From Pseudoalteromonas luteoviolacea S2607 (GTDB lineage: Bacteria; Pseudomonadota; Gammaproteobacteria; Enterobacterales; Alteromonadaceae): a stretch of 37,146 nt of DNA. The stretch spans positions 1-37,146 of the forward strand of contig NZ_AUXV01000010.1 of assembly GCF_001625575.1 (NCBI RefSeq). The letters are read 5' to 3'. The notes beneath the pieces are model-generated. The model ran no database searches. It had not been told where the DNA came from and saw only the letters and a list, made by a program, of their open reading frames with translations. This document shows, one piece after another, positions 18,055 to 25,427 of this stretch (position 1 is the stretch's first letter; each line of letters begins with the position of its first letter). The position numbers were made by a program, and so were the translations under genes.

Positions 18055-19011
18055 TTAGAGGCTAATTCTGGTTTCTAGCTGTGCGCCTTTTAGAATCGTG
18101 ATGTCCTGACAGTTCATCCTGATTTGACCATTGTTAGTTTCTAGAATGTAACCCGCTTCTGGGGCTTTTTCTGGCGCTGCTTCACTCAACTGCTTCCGAG
18201 CTCTGTGGACCATGATGTTCATATGGTTCATCTGTACACCAAGTTGTTTTGCCAAATCTTCACGGTAAACCCACCCCTGCAATTCAGGATCGAGCCCTGA
18301 TTGTTTGTCTTCGATACGTGTTCTGGCAAGGAGTAAGAGCAAGTAATGGTGACTACGACTACCCAGATCTATTTCTTCACCTTCAACAATGAGAGACAAG
18401 TCTGTCTTTTCCTCGTCTAAGCTGACAGAGAAGTTAAGAGACAATGGTTTCACTGCCGGTTGTTGCTCCAAATGCTTTGTCATTGTTGAGATACCAGCGC
18501 AGTAGAAGAGCCATTGCTCTCCAAATAAACTAGTAATCCCGCCATCGATTAAAGCTTGTCTGTCAGAAGTATTTAAGTCTTCTAAGAACCAATAATTTAA
18601 CAATGCATCATAGTAAACAATGTGAGATGGATCTTGCTCATTAGGCAGTAGCATTTGGTTTTCAATCTCAATAACATTTTTTGGGTTATTTTGAGATACA
18701 AAATACTGACAATTGGCATTTAAACTAGATACGACGAATGAGTTTTGTCCAGGTGCTGCAAAGTCTATTTTATCATTTTCAGACAGTTGATAAGGTAAGT
18801 TTTTATCGATTTTTCGGTCATTAATCCAAATGCCATTAGTGCTGACATCTCGAATTAACCAAGTTTCATTAGTGTACTCGATGATAGCGTGGTGCCGCGA
18901 AATACCGGGTTTATCCAAAAAGGTGTCGACATTAAACTTAAAACGACCAAAGGTGTGGTAACTTTTCAGGTATATTTTTTCGAGCTTTTGCTCATCAATC
19001 AAGTAAGCCAT
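18055..19011 (-). CDS. FHA domain protein with C-terminal OmpR-like winged helix
   Basis: A 318-residue cytoplasmic protein. Residues of about 1-90 form an FHA domain with the phosphothreonine-binding set Gly22-Arg23, Ser38-Arg39-His40, Asp55 and Asn59-Gly60. A middle part (about 95-200) has no clear match. The C-terminal 115 residues fit an OmpR/PhoB-type winged helix without a receiver: IDLGSRSHHYLLLLLA (helix 1), GWVYREDLAKQLGV (helix 2), NHMNIMVHRARKQL (recognition helix) and YILETNNGQIRMN (wing). This suggests a transcription factor controlled by binding a phosphothreonine. Mycobacterial EmbR joins the same two domains in the opposite order and is controlled by a Ser/Thr kinase. AGGA stands 8 nt before the ATG. 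A kinase lies 14 kb away at 1742-4315. The winged-helix call is from pattern only. Confidence 0.82.
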   Translation of the reverse strand: MAYLIDEQKLEKIYLKSYHTFGRFKFNVDTFLDKPGISRHHAIIEYTNETWLIRDVSTNGIWINDRKIDKNLPYQLSENDKIDFAAPGQNSFVVSSLNANCQYFVSQNNPKNVIEIENQMLLPNEQDPSHIVYYDALLNYWFLEDLNTSDRQALIDGGITSLFGEQWLFYCAGISTMTKHLEQQPAVKPLSLNFSVSLDEEKTDLSLIVEGEEIDLGSRSHHYLLLLLARTRIEDKQSGLDPELQGWVYREDLAKQLGVQMNHMNIMVHRARKQLSEAAPEKAPEAGYILETNNGQIRMNCQDITILKGAQLETRISL

Positions 19012-19097
19012 AGATTTTCCTAGATTTCCGTATTATTGCTAAAGGTTAGCATCACGTATCAATTGCAGAAATTTTACCTGATAAAAGAAGTAGACTA

Positions 19098-19196
19098 CTA
19101 GTGAAATGCTTCGTATTCCTTGATTATTTCGCTAGCAGCTACCCTTAATTCAGTGCTTGTTGCGTGCGAATAGCCCACTAGGAAAGGTTGCCCTAG
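19098..19196 (-). pseudogene. Possible C-terminal relic of a lost gene
   Basis: Minus-strand frame of about 32 codons with no start codon near its beginning, ending in TAG at 19100-19098. It reads like coding sequence (GQPFLVGYSHATSTEL, then RVAASEIIKEYEAFH), resembling the end of a periplasmic binding or LysR-type effector domain. No family can be named. It lies in a 470-bp region with no intact gene, so a deleted gene is plausible. Confidence 0.3.
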
Positions 19197-19220
19197 TCAA
19201 AACTTTGCATTCTATAACTT

Positions 19221-19245
19221 AAAAAATAGGCCCACCTGAGTGGGC
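19221..19245 (-). terminator. Orphan minus-strand intrinsic terminator
   Basis: GCCCAC (19230-19235) and GTGGGC (19240-19245) pair around CTGA. Read on the minus strand the hairpin is followed by CTATTTTTT, a good T-run. No minus-strand gene lies to its right before the plus-strand CBS gene at 19482. The rest of 19012-19481 shows no intact gene, only this and the relic at 19098-19196. The terminator may belong to a small RNA or a lost gene. Confidence 0.6.
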
Positions 19246-19481
19246 ACATATAAAGGGAAATCTGCAAGGTCTTCAATTTTAAGTAGCCAGTTGAATATCT
19301 TTTGGTAATGTTTACTAACCTATGTGTGTATTCTACGAAGGATTATTAATTTTATCTATTACAGGAGATTACAGTACTTTTATATCATGTTTGTAGTACC
19401 TTTTATTTTCCTTGCGATTACTCGAACAATGAACCATCCTTTTTACATAGCTGCAATTTTTAACTCCACAAGAGGTGGTTT

Positions 19482-20072
19482 ATGAGTGAGTTTAAACTTT
19501 TGAATACAACTAAACTGGAAGGAATATATCAGTTTTGTGAGCACTATGAAGGGAATCCGCTATCCATTTTTAGTCCTGCCGAGCAAGTGGTCACTGATTT
19601 CACTCGTCGCCACCCGCAAGTGATACTTAAAGATGTAGACATAGACCATGCGCTGTACATGATGGTAAATGGCCATGTGCGTTGTAAACTGGTTATTGAT
19701 CATGATGATACATTTGTAGGTGTCGTGAATTCAAAAGATCTTACTGGCAGAAAAGTACTTACAACAGCGCAAAAACGGAATGTTTCTCGGGCAGATTTAA
19801 CCGTTGAAGATGTGATGACGAAAAAGAGCGATTTACACGCCATGTTTTATGAGTGCGTTGAGCATGCCAGAATTGGAGACATTTTGGAGACGTTAAGAGA
19901 ACTTGGTCATCAGCACGTACTTTTGATGGATGCAAATCAAAACCTTCGAGGGATGATTTCAGCATCGGATATCGCAAGAGCCCTTCACATTCCAGTCAAC
20001 ATTTTACAAAAAGCACATTCATTCAAAGAGATTTTTGAAATTATTTATGAACATGGAGAGGTTACGGCCTAG
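19482..20072 (+). CDS. CBS-pair domain protein
   Basis: A 196-residue cytoplasmic protein with two CBS motifs (about 50-100 and 115-175). Examples are HVRCKLVIDHDDTFVGVVNSKDLTG and LGHQHVLLMDANQNLRGMISASDIARAL (split by the usual linker VEDVMTK). Tandem CBS pairs bind adenine nucleotides or S-adenosylmethionine and act as energy or ligand sensors. No catalytic domain is fused, so it probably works on a partner in trans. AGAGGTG lies just before the ATG and supports the start. It is a single gene, convergent with the M14 peptidase. The ligand and partner cannot be inferred. Confidence 0.85.
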   Translation: MSEFKLLNTTKLEGIYQFCEHYEGNPLSIFSPAEQVVTDFTRRHPQVILKDVDIDHALYMMVNGHVRCKLVIDHDDTFVGVVNSKDLTGRKVLTTAQKRNVSRADLTVEDVMTKKSDLHAMFYECVEHARIGDILETLRELGHQHVLLMDANQNLRGMISASDIARALHIPVNILQKAHSFKEIFEIIYEHGEVTA

Positions 20073-20084
20073 AGATAAAGGCCG
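20065..20084. terminator. Hairpin between convergent genes
   Basis: CGGCCT (20065-20070) pairs with AGGCCG (20079-20084) around an 8-nt loop that contains the end of the CBS stop codon. The following sequence is AT-rich (AACTAGGGATTAATTTTG), so it is a moderate candidate for ending both transcripts. Confidence 0.45.
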
Positions 20085-20094
20085 CAACTAGGGA

Positions 20095-21009
20095 TTAATT
20101 TTGATTTGATAAGTACGCAAGTACACCCAATATAGATGCAACTTGACCATTATTACACTCTTCTGAAGTGGTATTCTGGCTGTCAGGGTACACTTCGGTT
20201 GTGGTTACAAATGGCGCGTCTGTCATACCCATGCAAAGACCAAGCTTTGTTCCGTCGTAGTTGATAACACCAAATTGTTCTGTATCTACCCCAATCAGCT
20301 GGCCATTTTCGTCTGCATCGGCAATATGCGTGACTTTTTGTACTTCCTCAATGATCGTTCTTTGAAAGTCTGGCACGGGTTTTTGAGTGTGCCCAACAAG
20401 GTAAAAACCATCAGGAATATTCCAATTATGGTTTACCTTACCATCTCTTGCCGCAAGTGCAGGCCTAAACTCACTGTTATCAGTATCGGTCGTTTCATGC
20501 AAATCAATATGTGCAATGATCTCTCCGTCATAAGCTGCGATGTATTCCATTGCCAACCTTGACTCTGCCGCTGGACTATTTGCATAAAATGAACGATTTG
20601 GGTCAATGGCCTCCGGGTTCCACCTATTAATGGTTTCGAATCCCCAAGGGCTTATACAAGGTAAAATTACAAAGTTATACTGGTTACTAAACTGCTCTAT
20701 ATAACGCTCAGTAAAAGCGAGCGCCCCCATAACTCCACTCGTCTCGTAGCCATGCACACCGCCGGTGACTAAAATTGTCGGGCGCTTTGGGTCAAACTGC
20801 TTGTTTTTGAGTGCGAAAAGGCGGTAATTCCCCGCTTCATATGTCAAAACACCATACTCCTCGACTGTGCATATGCTGCGTAAACCTTCAATCTTGCTAA
20901 CGACGTTTGTCTGATAAGAGCGTTGTATCTTTTGTTGTTGATACCAAGCTTGTTTTTCGTCGGTGCACCAAGGAGTACCTAGCTTGCCAATTGGGTATTG
21001 TTTTGACAT
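20095..21009 (-). CDS. M14-family zinc carboxypeptidase-like protein
   Basis: A 304-residue protein with the M14 metallopeptidase / aspartoacylase-like pattern. HGYE in GGVHGYETSG supplies zinc ligands His86 and Glu89; His171 in HIDLHET supplies the third. DPNRSF (136-141) places a substrate-binding Arg, and Glu in TTTEVYPD near 270 is the likely general base. No signal peptide is seen, so it should be cytoplasmic. It probably cleaves a C-terminal residue or an N-acyl amino acid; the substrate is not evident. The ribosome-binding site is weak (AGAGAAG). It is a single gene, 90 bp upstream of the CBS stop and 67 bp downstream of the small membrane-protein gene, with which it may share a transcript. 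Confidence 0.85.
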   Translation of the reverse strand: MSKQYPIGKLGTPWCTDEKQAWYQQQKIQRSYQTNVVSKIEGLRSICTVEEYGVLTYEAGNYRLFALKNKQFDPKRPTILVTGGVHGYETSGVMGALAFTERYIEQFSNQYNFVILPCISPWGFETINRWNPEAIDPNRSFYANSPAAESRLAMEYIAAYDGEIIAHIDLHETTDTDNSEFRPALAARDGKVNHNWNIPDGFYLVGHTQKPVPDFQRTIIEEVQKVTHIADADENGQLIGVDTEQFGVINYDGTKLGLCMGMTDAPFVTTTEVYPDSQNTTSEECNNGQVASILGVLAYLSNQN

Positions 21010-21076
21010 GAATCTTCTCTATGTTATGTGTTTTTCCTGTTGCATCCTAAGCAGTTTAAAATCATATCTCAACCTT

Positions 21077-21487
21077 TTACGCTAAGTAGCCTAATTGCTG
21101 TAATGTCTTTTTTTGCTTTTTTGTAATCTTAAAAGCTAGTAGCGTGATACGTTTTTCCTGAGTATGAATTTGAATTGCTTTCAAGCCCAAAACACTCTTT
21201 GTATCCAAGCGAATAATCTCTTCTGAAGGTATAAACCTTCTGCGACCAAAAACATTAAAGTGGGACAAACCTTGATTACATATTGTGACGCACTTTTGGC
21301 CTGATAGCGCAAAAATAAAGTGTACAGATACCGCTAAAGTTGCAACGATTGCAATGAAGAATTGAACCGCAGCTATCTGTGATAGTTGCAAATCAAAGAA
21401 CAGTTTAGCAAGGCTTAACAGCACCACAGATAGCGTAGCAAGCACGAAGTAAAATAAAGTATTAACCTGAAGTCTCAGCTCTTTCAT
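21077..21487 (-). CDS. Small two-helix membrane protein
   Basis: A 136-residue protein of unknown function. Two hydrophobic helices occupy about 9-31 and 38-62, followed by a soluble C-terminal part of strands (CVTICNQGLSHFNVFGRR, IRLDTKS, IQIHTQEKRITLLAF) that looks like a small PH-like domain of the type seen in bacterial YdbS/DUF304-like proteins. That likeness is an impression only. AGGA precedes the ATG by 8 nt. It lies upstream of the M14 gene on the same strand with a 67-bp gap. No further partner is seen. Confidence 0.7.
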   Translation of the reverse strand: MKELRLQVNTLFYFVLATLSVVLLSLAKLFFDLQLSQIAAVQFFIAIVATLAVSVHFIFALSGQKCVTICNQGLSHFNVFGRRRFIPSEEIIRLDTKSVLGLKAIQIHTQEKRITLLAFKITKKQKKTLQQLGYLA

Positions 21488-21595
21488 TAAGGATTCCTAT
21501 TATCTATTAAGTCTTTTTTCTAATTTGGGGAAAGATATTGGAATAAAATGGATCAAATATGAATGTAGATACGAATATACAAAAATACGATTTTT

Positions 21596-22459
21596 CTAGG
21601 GTATTTCTCGCCACTTATCAACCAAATTGGTTAGAAAGCCGCAATTTCTATATGATTTTTCGATAAATTTTGAATTTCTGAGTTGTTTTATTCCCAATTC
21701 AAGTTCACGAAAAGTTTGTTGACTACGAGGGTGCTTTTTGCTTACAACAAAATGTCTACTATCTTGTAACGCAACTTTAATTCCTTTTATTGCCTCGATT
21801 ACATAGTCCTCACCGCTGTATCTAAAATGGGGGTGATTATTGAAGGGAACTAGCATAATGTCGACCCAGCCATGGCTAACTAGTTTCGCCATAATTATCC
21901 ATTCTGACTCATTAAAAATAGTCTTGGGCTTTAATTGCTGTAATGTCTGCCAGTCTACCAACCAGTTTTCATTACTCACTACTGTCACTTGAGAGAGATC
22001 CCCCCTAATTTTCTCTGCGAGTTGTTGGGTGCTGTCGGGCGCTGCATATAAGCCAGCGTAATATTCTCCTTTGCGAATAATGGGTGAAGATATATGTACG
22101 CTGTGAGCAATAGGTTGTACTTGACTGAGCCACATTGTATCAACACTCACTAATAACAGGCCTGATTTTAGCAAGTTGTCTTCTTGTTCCTCATGGTCAA
22201 TTAGAACGAACTGCAATGTGAGATTGGAATTGCCTAATATGAGCGCTTTTTGAATGAGTACTAAGTCTACAATATCTCTTTGGCACAGTGGGTGGTCGAA
22301 TATATCAGGAGTAATACTCGCTAAGCTTTGACCATTTATGATTTGCTTAGTGTATTGATAGATATCTCTGTCTACAGGTACTGATATGAAGTCTTTCCCA
22401 AAGACCGTGCAGGATAAAAATAGATAGAGAGTGGCAACAATGACAGAGTGTTTGTACAT
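21596..22459 (-). CDS. Periplasmic solute-binding-like protein
   Basis: A 287-residue secreted protein. I chose the inner ATG at 22459 because it gives a clean signal peptide (MYKHSVIVATLYLFLS, then CTVFG with cleavage before KDF) and is preceded by AAGAG; an ATG at 22483 would add MKPARAPV with no ribosome-binding site. The mature part resembles family 3 extracellular solute-binding proteins (two-lobed; features such as LVSHGWVDIMLVPF and RHFVVSKKHPRSQ). No permease or ATPase gene is nearby. Alteromonadales carry many orphan proteins of this type, often assigned sensing roles, so transport is not assured. It is divergent from the 120-residue gene. The ligand is unknown. Confidence 0.72.
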   Translation of the reverse strand: MYKHSVIVATLYLFLSCTVFGKDFISVPVDRDIYQYTKQIINGQSLASITPDIFDHPLCQRDIVDLVLIQKALILGNSNLTLQFVLIDHEEQEDNLLKSGLLLVSVDTMWLSQVQPIAHSVHISSPIIRKGEYYAGLYAAPDSTQQLAEKIRGDLSQVTVVSNENWLVDWQTLQQLKPKTIFNESEWIIMAKLVSHGWVDIMLVPFNNHPHFRYSGEDYVIEAIKGIKVALQDSRHFVVSKKHPRSQQTFRELELGIKQLRNSKFIEKSYRNCGFLTNLVDKWREIP

Positions 22460-22603
22460 GACAGGGGCTCTTGCTGGCTTCATTTAAGGGTAGTGTATGT
22501 CTGTCAACATGTATATTTTTTGAGTGACATTGGTAGTCAGGTTTTATATGGTCGGAGATGGCATTGGAAAACTACAAATGCCGTCAATTTGAAGGAGCTA
22601 CCG

Positions 22604-22966
22604 ATGAAGTTTGAACAACTACTTTCTCACCTCGACAGTGGAGTTTGTGTCGAGCAGTTACAAAAAGAGTCTCTGTTAGACATAGCCTTGATGGCACAAT
22701 GCGTGTGTGGCGAGCTAAAATCTGGTGAATTAAGTCACATATTGCAATGGGCAAATTCTTTAGATTGGAGCACATCTGTTTCTCTACATACGTATATTGA
22801 AGAATCGTTAGAAAAATGCCTGAGTGCGTTGAAGAGCGACCGCTTAGAGAGCTTTTTGGAACATAGAATGCAGCAAATTGAAGATCAGCCACTAAAAGAG
22901 ACCGCTCAATTTTTGCTGAATAAGATTCGAACTGCTAAAGAGGCAAGTATCGTAGAGAGTGTATAA
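22604..22966 (+). CDS. Hypothetical protein, 120 residues
   Basis: A small soluble, helix-rich, acidic protein of unknown family, rich in Leu, Glu and Ser (LSHLDSGVCVEQLQKESLL at the start) and without signal peptide or membrane segment. The open frame runs back to 22448, but that part overlaps the start of the opposing gene and reads as low-complexity noise. The ATG at 22604 has AAGGAG at 22592-22597, 6 nt before it, so I start there. It is divergent from the solute-binding-like gene and convergent with the M32 peptidase. No function can be inferred. Confidence 0.75.
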   Translation: MKFEQLLSHLDSGVCVEQLQKESLLDIALMAQCVCGELKSGELSHILQWANSLDWSTSVSLHTYIEESLEKCLSALKSDRLESFLEHRMQQIEDQPLKETAQFLLNKIRTAKEASIVESV

Positions 22967-22989
22967 AGGGCATATTTAGTGACCCTTTA
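22964..22989. terminator. Hairpin between convergent genes
   Basis: TAAAGGG (22964-22970, including the TAA stop) pairs with CCCTTTA (22983-22989) around a 12-nt loop. It separates the 120-residue gene from the M32 peptidase gene. No strong T-run follows on either side. Confidence 0.45.
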
Positions 22990-23010
22990 CAACACATAGC
23001 TCAAGTTAGC

Positions 23011-24483
23011 TTAGTTATGGCAGTAACGCACTAAGAGATGGTTTTTAAAAAATGCAGTATTCAAAGGCTCTTTGGTTGCCTTTATAAGTAATTCTTCAGT
23101 AGTGTAAATACTTGCGTTTTGCCAAACATGCGTCTTTAGCCAGCTATATATGGGTGAAAAGTCTTCACTTAAAACAAGTTGATCGATATCGAGTGATTGC
23201 GCCATTGAGGCTCTAAATTGGGCTGCATACATTGCGCCTAACGTATAGCTTGGGAAGTAGCCAAAACTACCATCAGTCCAATGGATATCTTGCATACAAC
23301 CATCTTTGTAATTTCCTTTGGTTGATATACCCAAAAGCTGAGTCATTTTAGCATCCCAAAGTTCTGGGATATCATCGCTCTGGATATCACCATTTATCAA
23401 CGCTTTTTCAATGTCGTATCGTAAAATAATGTGAGCTGGGTATGTAACTTCATCTGCATCTACCCTGATAAGACTCGGTTTGACTTGTTGAAGTTGTGTC
23501 TTTAATTGGCCTGCGGAAGCTTGCGTTGCATGTTCTGGGAAATAGGCTTGCACTTTGCGGCTCAACAGCTCGATAAATGCATCACCGCGACCAATTTGCA
23601 TCTCGTAGAACAGCGACTGAGATTCATGGATAGCCATTGAGCGCGCTTTACCGACGGGTAAGCCTTGATACTCCTTAGGTAAGCTCTGCTCATAACAAGC
23701 GTGCCCGGTTTCATGGATAACACCCATCATGGCGTTTAAATACTCAGATTCGTTGTAACGCGTTGTGATGCGAGTATCTTGGCTGGTGCCGCCACAAAAA
23801 GGGTGCACGCTTTTATCTAAGCGGCCATGATTAAAATCAAAGCCCAAAAAAGCCATCAACTCATTTGCGAGCTTTTCTTGGGTTTGCACAGAGTAGTTCA
23901 TCACAGATTGTCGTGAATCTGGTGTTTTGGCTTGCTGTATGATCTCAGGGAGCCAAGAGGTTATCTCGCCAAACAAGACATCAAGTTGGGCCGATGTCAT
24001 ACCAGGCTCGTACAAATCTAGCATGGCGTCATAGGGAGTAGAATCAATTTGCGCCGCGCGAATATTGGCTTCTTCTTTACTCAAAGATACTACTTGCGCA
24101 AAGTTCTTGCTGAATCCTTGCCAATCGTTCTGTTTCCTTTGAGTGCGCCATTGGTGTTCACACTTCGCACCTGCAAGGCTTTTTGCTTTGACCAAATCAG
24201 AGGGGAGCGCCGTTGCATGCAGCCACGTACGTTTCATTTCACGTACACTCGCTTTTTGTTGCGCACAAAGCTGTTCATTGCTGGCCTTATCGATTAATTC
24301 GGCTAACTCTTCAGCAGTGTGTAATTTGTGGAGGTGAACAGCGAGTTCTGCCATAGCTTGTGCTCGACTCTCGGCTCCTCCTGACGGCATATTAGTTGCC
24401 TGATCCCAGCCACAGATTGCTCTAAGGTGCTCAAAGTTATCGATAGATTGGTAATGAGCAACTAGCTTTTGATAATTTTTCAT
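23011..24483 (-). CDS. M32-family metallocarboxypeptidase (carboxypeptidase Taq-like)
   Basis: A 490-residue cytoplasmic zinc carboxypeptidase of the M32 family, about the usual length. The HExxH-type motif is HETGH at 257-261 (zinc ligands His257 and His261, catalytic Glu258), and Glu287 in HESQSLFYE is the third ligand. Other M32 features are HPFCGGTSQDTRITTRY (227-243) and RVDADEVTYPAHIILRYDIE near 345-365. It removes C-terminal residues from peptides with broad specificity. Third gene of a minus-strand unit: it begins 5 nt after the lysR stop, so it is probably co-transcribed with aceK and lysR. The ribosome-binding site is weak, which suggests translational coupling. Confidence 0.94.
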   Translation of the reverse strand: MKNYQKLVAHYQSIDNFEHLRAICGWDQATNMPSGGAESRAQAMAELAVHLHKLHTAEELAELIDKASNEQLCAQQKASVREMKRTWLHATALPSDLVKAKSLAGAKCEHQWRTQRKQNDWQGFSKNFAQVVSLSKEEANIRAAQIDSTPYDAMLDLYEPGMTSAQLDVLFGEITSWLPEIIQQAKTPDSRQSVMNYSVQTQEKLANELMAFLGFDFNHGRLDKSVHPFCGGTSQDTRITTRYNESEYLNAMMGVIHETGHACYEQSLPKEYQGLPVGKARSMAIHESQSLFYEMQIGRGDAFIELLSRKVQAYFPEHATQASAGQLKTQLQQVKPSLIRVDADEVTYPAHIILRYDIEKALINGDIQSDDIPELWDAKMTQLLGISTKGNYKDGCMQDIHWTDGSFGYFPSYTLGAMYAAQFRASMAQSLDIDQLVLSEDFSPIYSWLKTHVWQNASIYTTEELLIKATKEPLNTAFFKNHLLVRYCHN

Positions 24484-24488
24484 AGATG

Positions 24489-25427
24489 TTACTTAATCTC
24501 TTCGGCTACTTCCGCAATTTTTTGACGAAGCCAAATATGACTTGCATCGCGATGCAGTAGTGGGCTCCAAATCATATCAAGCTCAAATGGCGGGATTGGA
24601 AACGGAGGTTCTAATATTGCGAGTGAAGGGTCGTCTTTGTATATATTGGCAGCCTTAGAAGGGAGTGTCGCAACTAAGTTCTGCTCTTTAGCCAAATGTA
24701 TAGCAACATGGTAGTTACGTGTAAATGTAGCGATATTTCGATGCTTACCAAAATGAGCTAAGGCTTCGTCAACCCAACCTAATTTTTGGACGTCCTCAGG
24801 ATCCATGCCGACACCAACACCAAAACCAGTTTTACTTACCCAAATATGCCGAGCTTTTAAATAAGCATCGAGTGTAAAGTTGTCTTTGATGGGGTTATTT
24901 GATTTTACTAAGCAGCAAAAGCTGTCTTTCCAGATTTGTTTATGGTGAAAAGACTGAGGCAAATTTTCGAATCGGTTTATGGCCATATCTACTTTGCCAT
25001 TTTCTACATCATGAAAGGTCACATCGCTAGGTGTCAAAATATCAAGTGTTGTATCTGGCGCTTCGTTGTGTAACTTTGCCAGTAGCTTAGGCGCAAGTGT
25101 ACTTGCCGCGTAGTCGCTGGCCATAATTCTAAACACGCGCTTACTTTGACTGGCTTCAAATTCACGATTTGGCGCTAAAGTTTCCTCGAGGGTCATAAGG
25201 ATCCCGCGAATAACTGGCTGTAATTCCAAGGCGCGCTCTGTGGGTACCATCCCTTCACTGGTACGCACCAATATTGGGTCATTGAAAAGGTTTCTAAGCC
25301 GCTTGAGGCCATTACTCATCGCAGGCTGAGTAATACTCAGCTGATTGGCGGCTCGAGTTACATTGCACTCTCGCAAAAGAGTGTCCAAATAAACAAGCAG
25401 GTTTAGGTCGATTTTACTGATATTCAC
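24489..25427 (-). CDS. LysR-family transcriptional regulator
   Basis: A 312-residue regulator of the NodD/LeuO-like branch. The winged helix-turn-helix covers about 5-65 (LDTLLRECNVTRAANQLSIT, then QPAMSNGLKRLR). An effector-binding domain of two lobes fills about 90-300. It begins with GTG (25427-25425) that overlaps the aceK stop (GTGA), and GGA stands just before it, so translation is coupled to aceK. It precedes the M32 peptidase by 5 nt. LysR genes usually diverge from their targets; lying inside this operon suggests autoregulation or control elsewhere. The effector is unknown. Confidence 0.93.
   Translation of the reverse strand: MNISKIDLNLLVYLDTLLRECNVTRAANQLSITQPAMSNGLKRLRNLFNDPILVRTSEGMVPTERALELQPVIRGILMTLEETLAPNREFEASQSKRVFRIMASDYAASTLAPKLLAKLHNEAPDTTLDILTPSDVTFHDVENGKVDMAINRFENLPQSFHHKQIWKDSFCCLVKSNNPIKDNFTLDAYLKARHIWVSKTGFGVGVGMDPEDVQKLGWVDEALAHFGKHRNIATFTRNYHVAIHLAKEQNLVATLPSKAANIYKDDPSLAILEPPFPIPPFELDMIWSPLLHRDASHIWLRQKIAEVAEEIK

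Noticed and set aside
22448..22603. Upstream extension of the 120-residue gene to 22448
   Set aside because: It overlaps the start of the opposing solute-binding-like gene and reads as noise (rich in Cys, Trp, His), whereas the ATG at 22604 has AAGGAG 6 nt before it.
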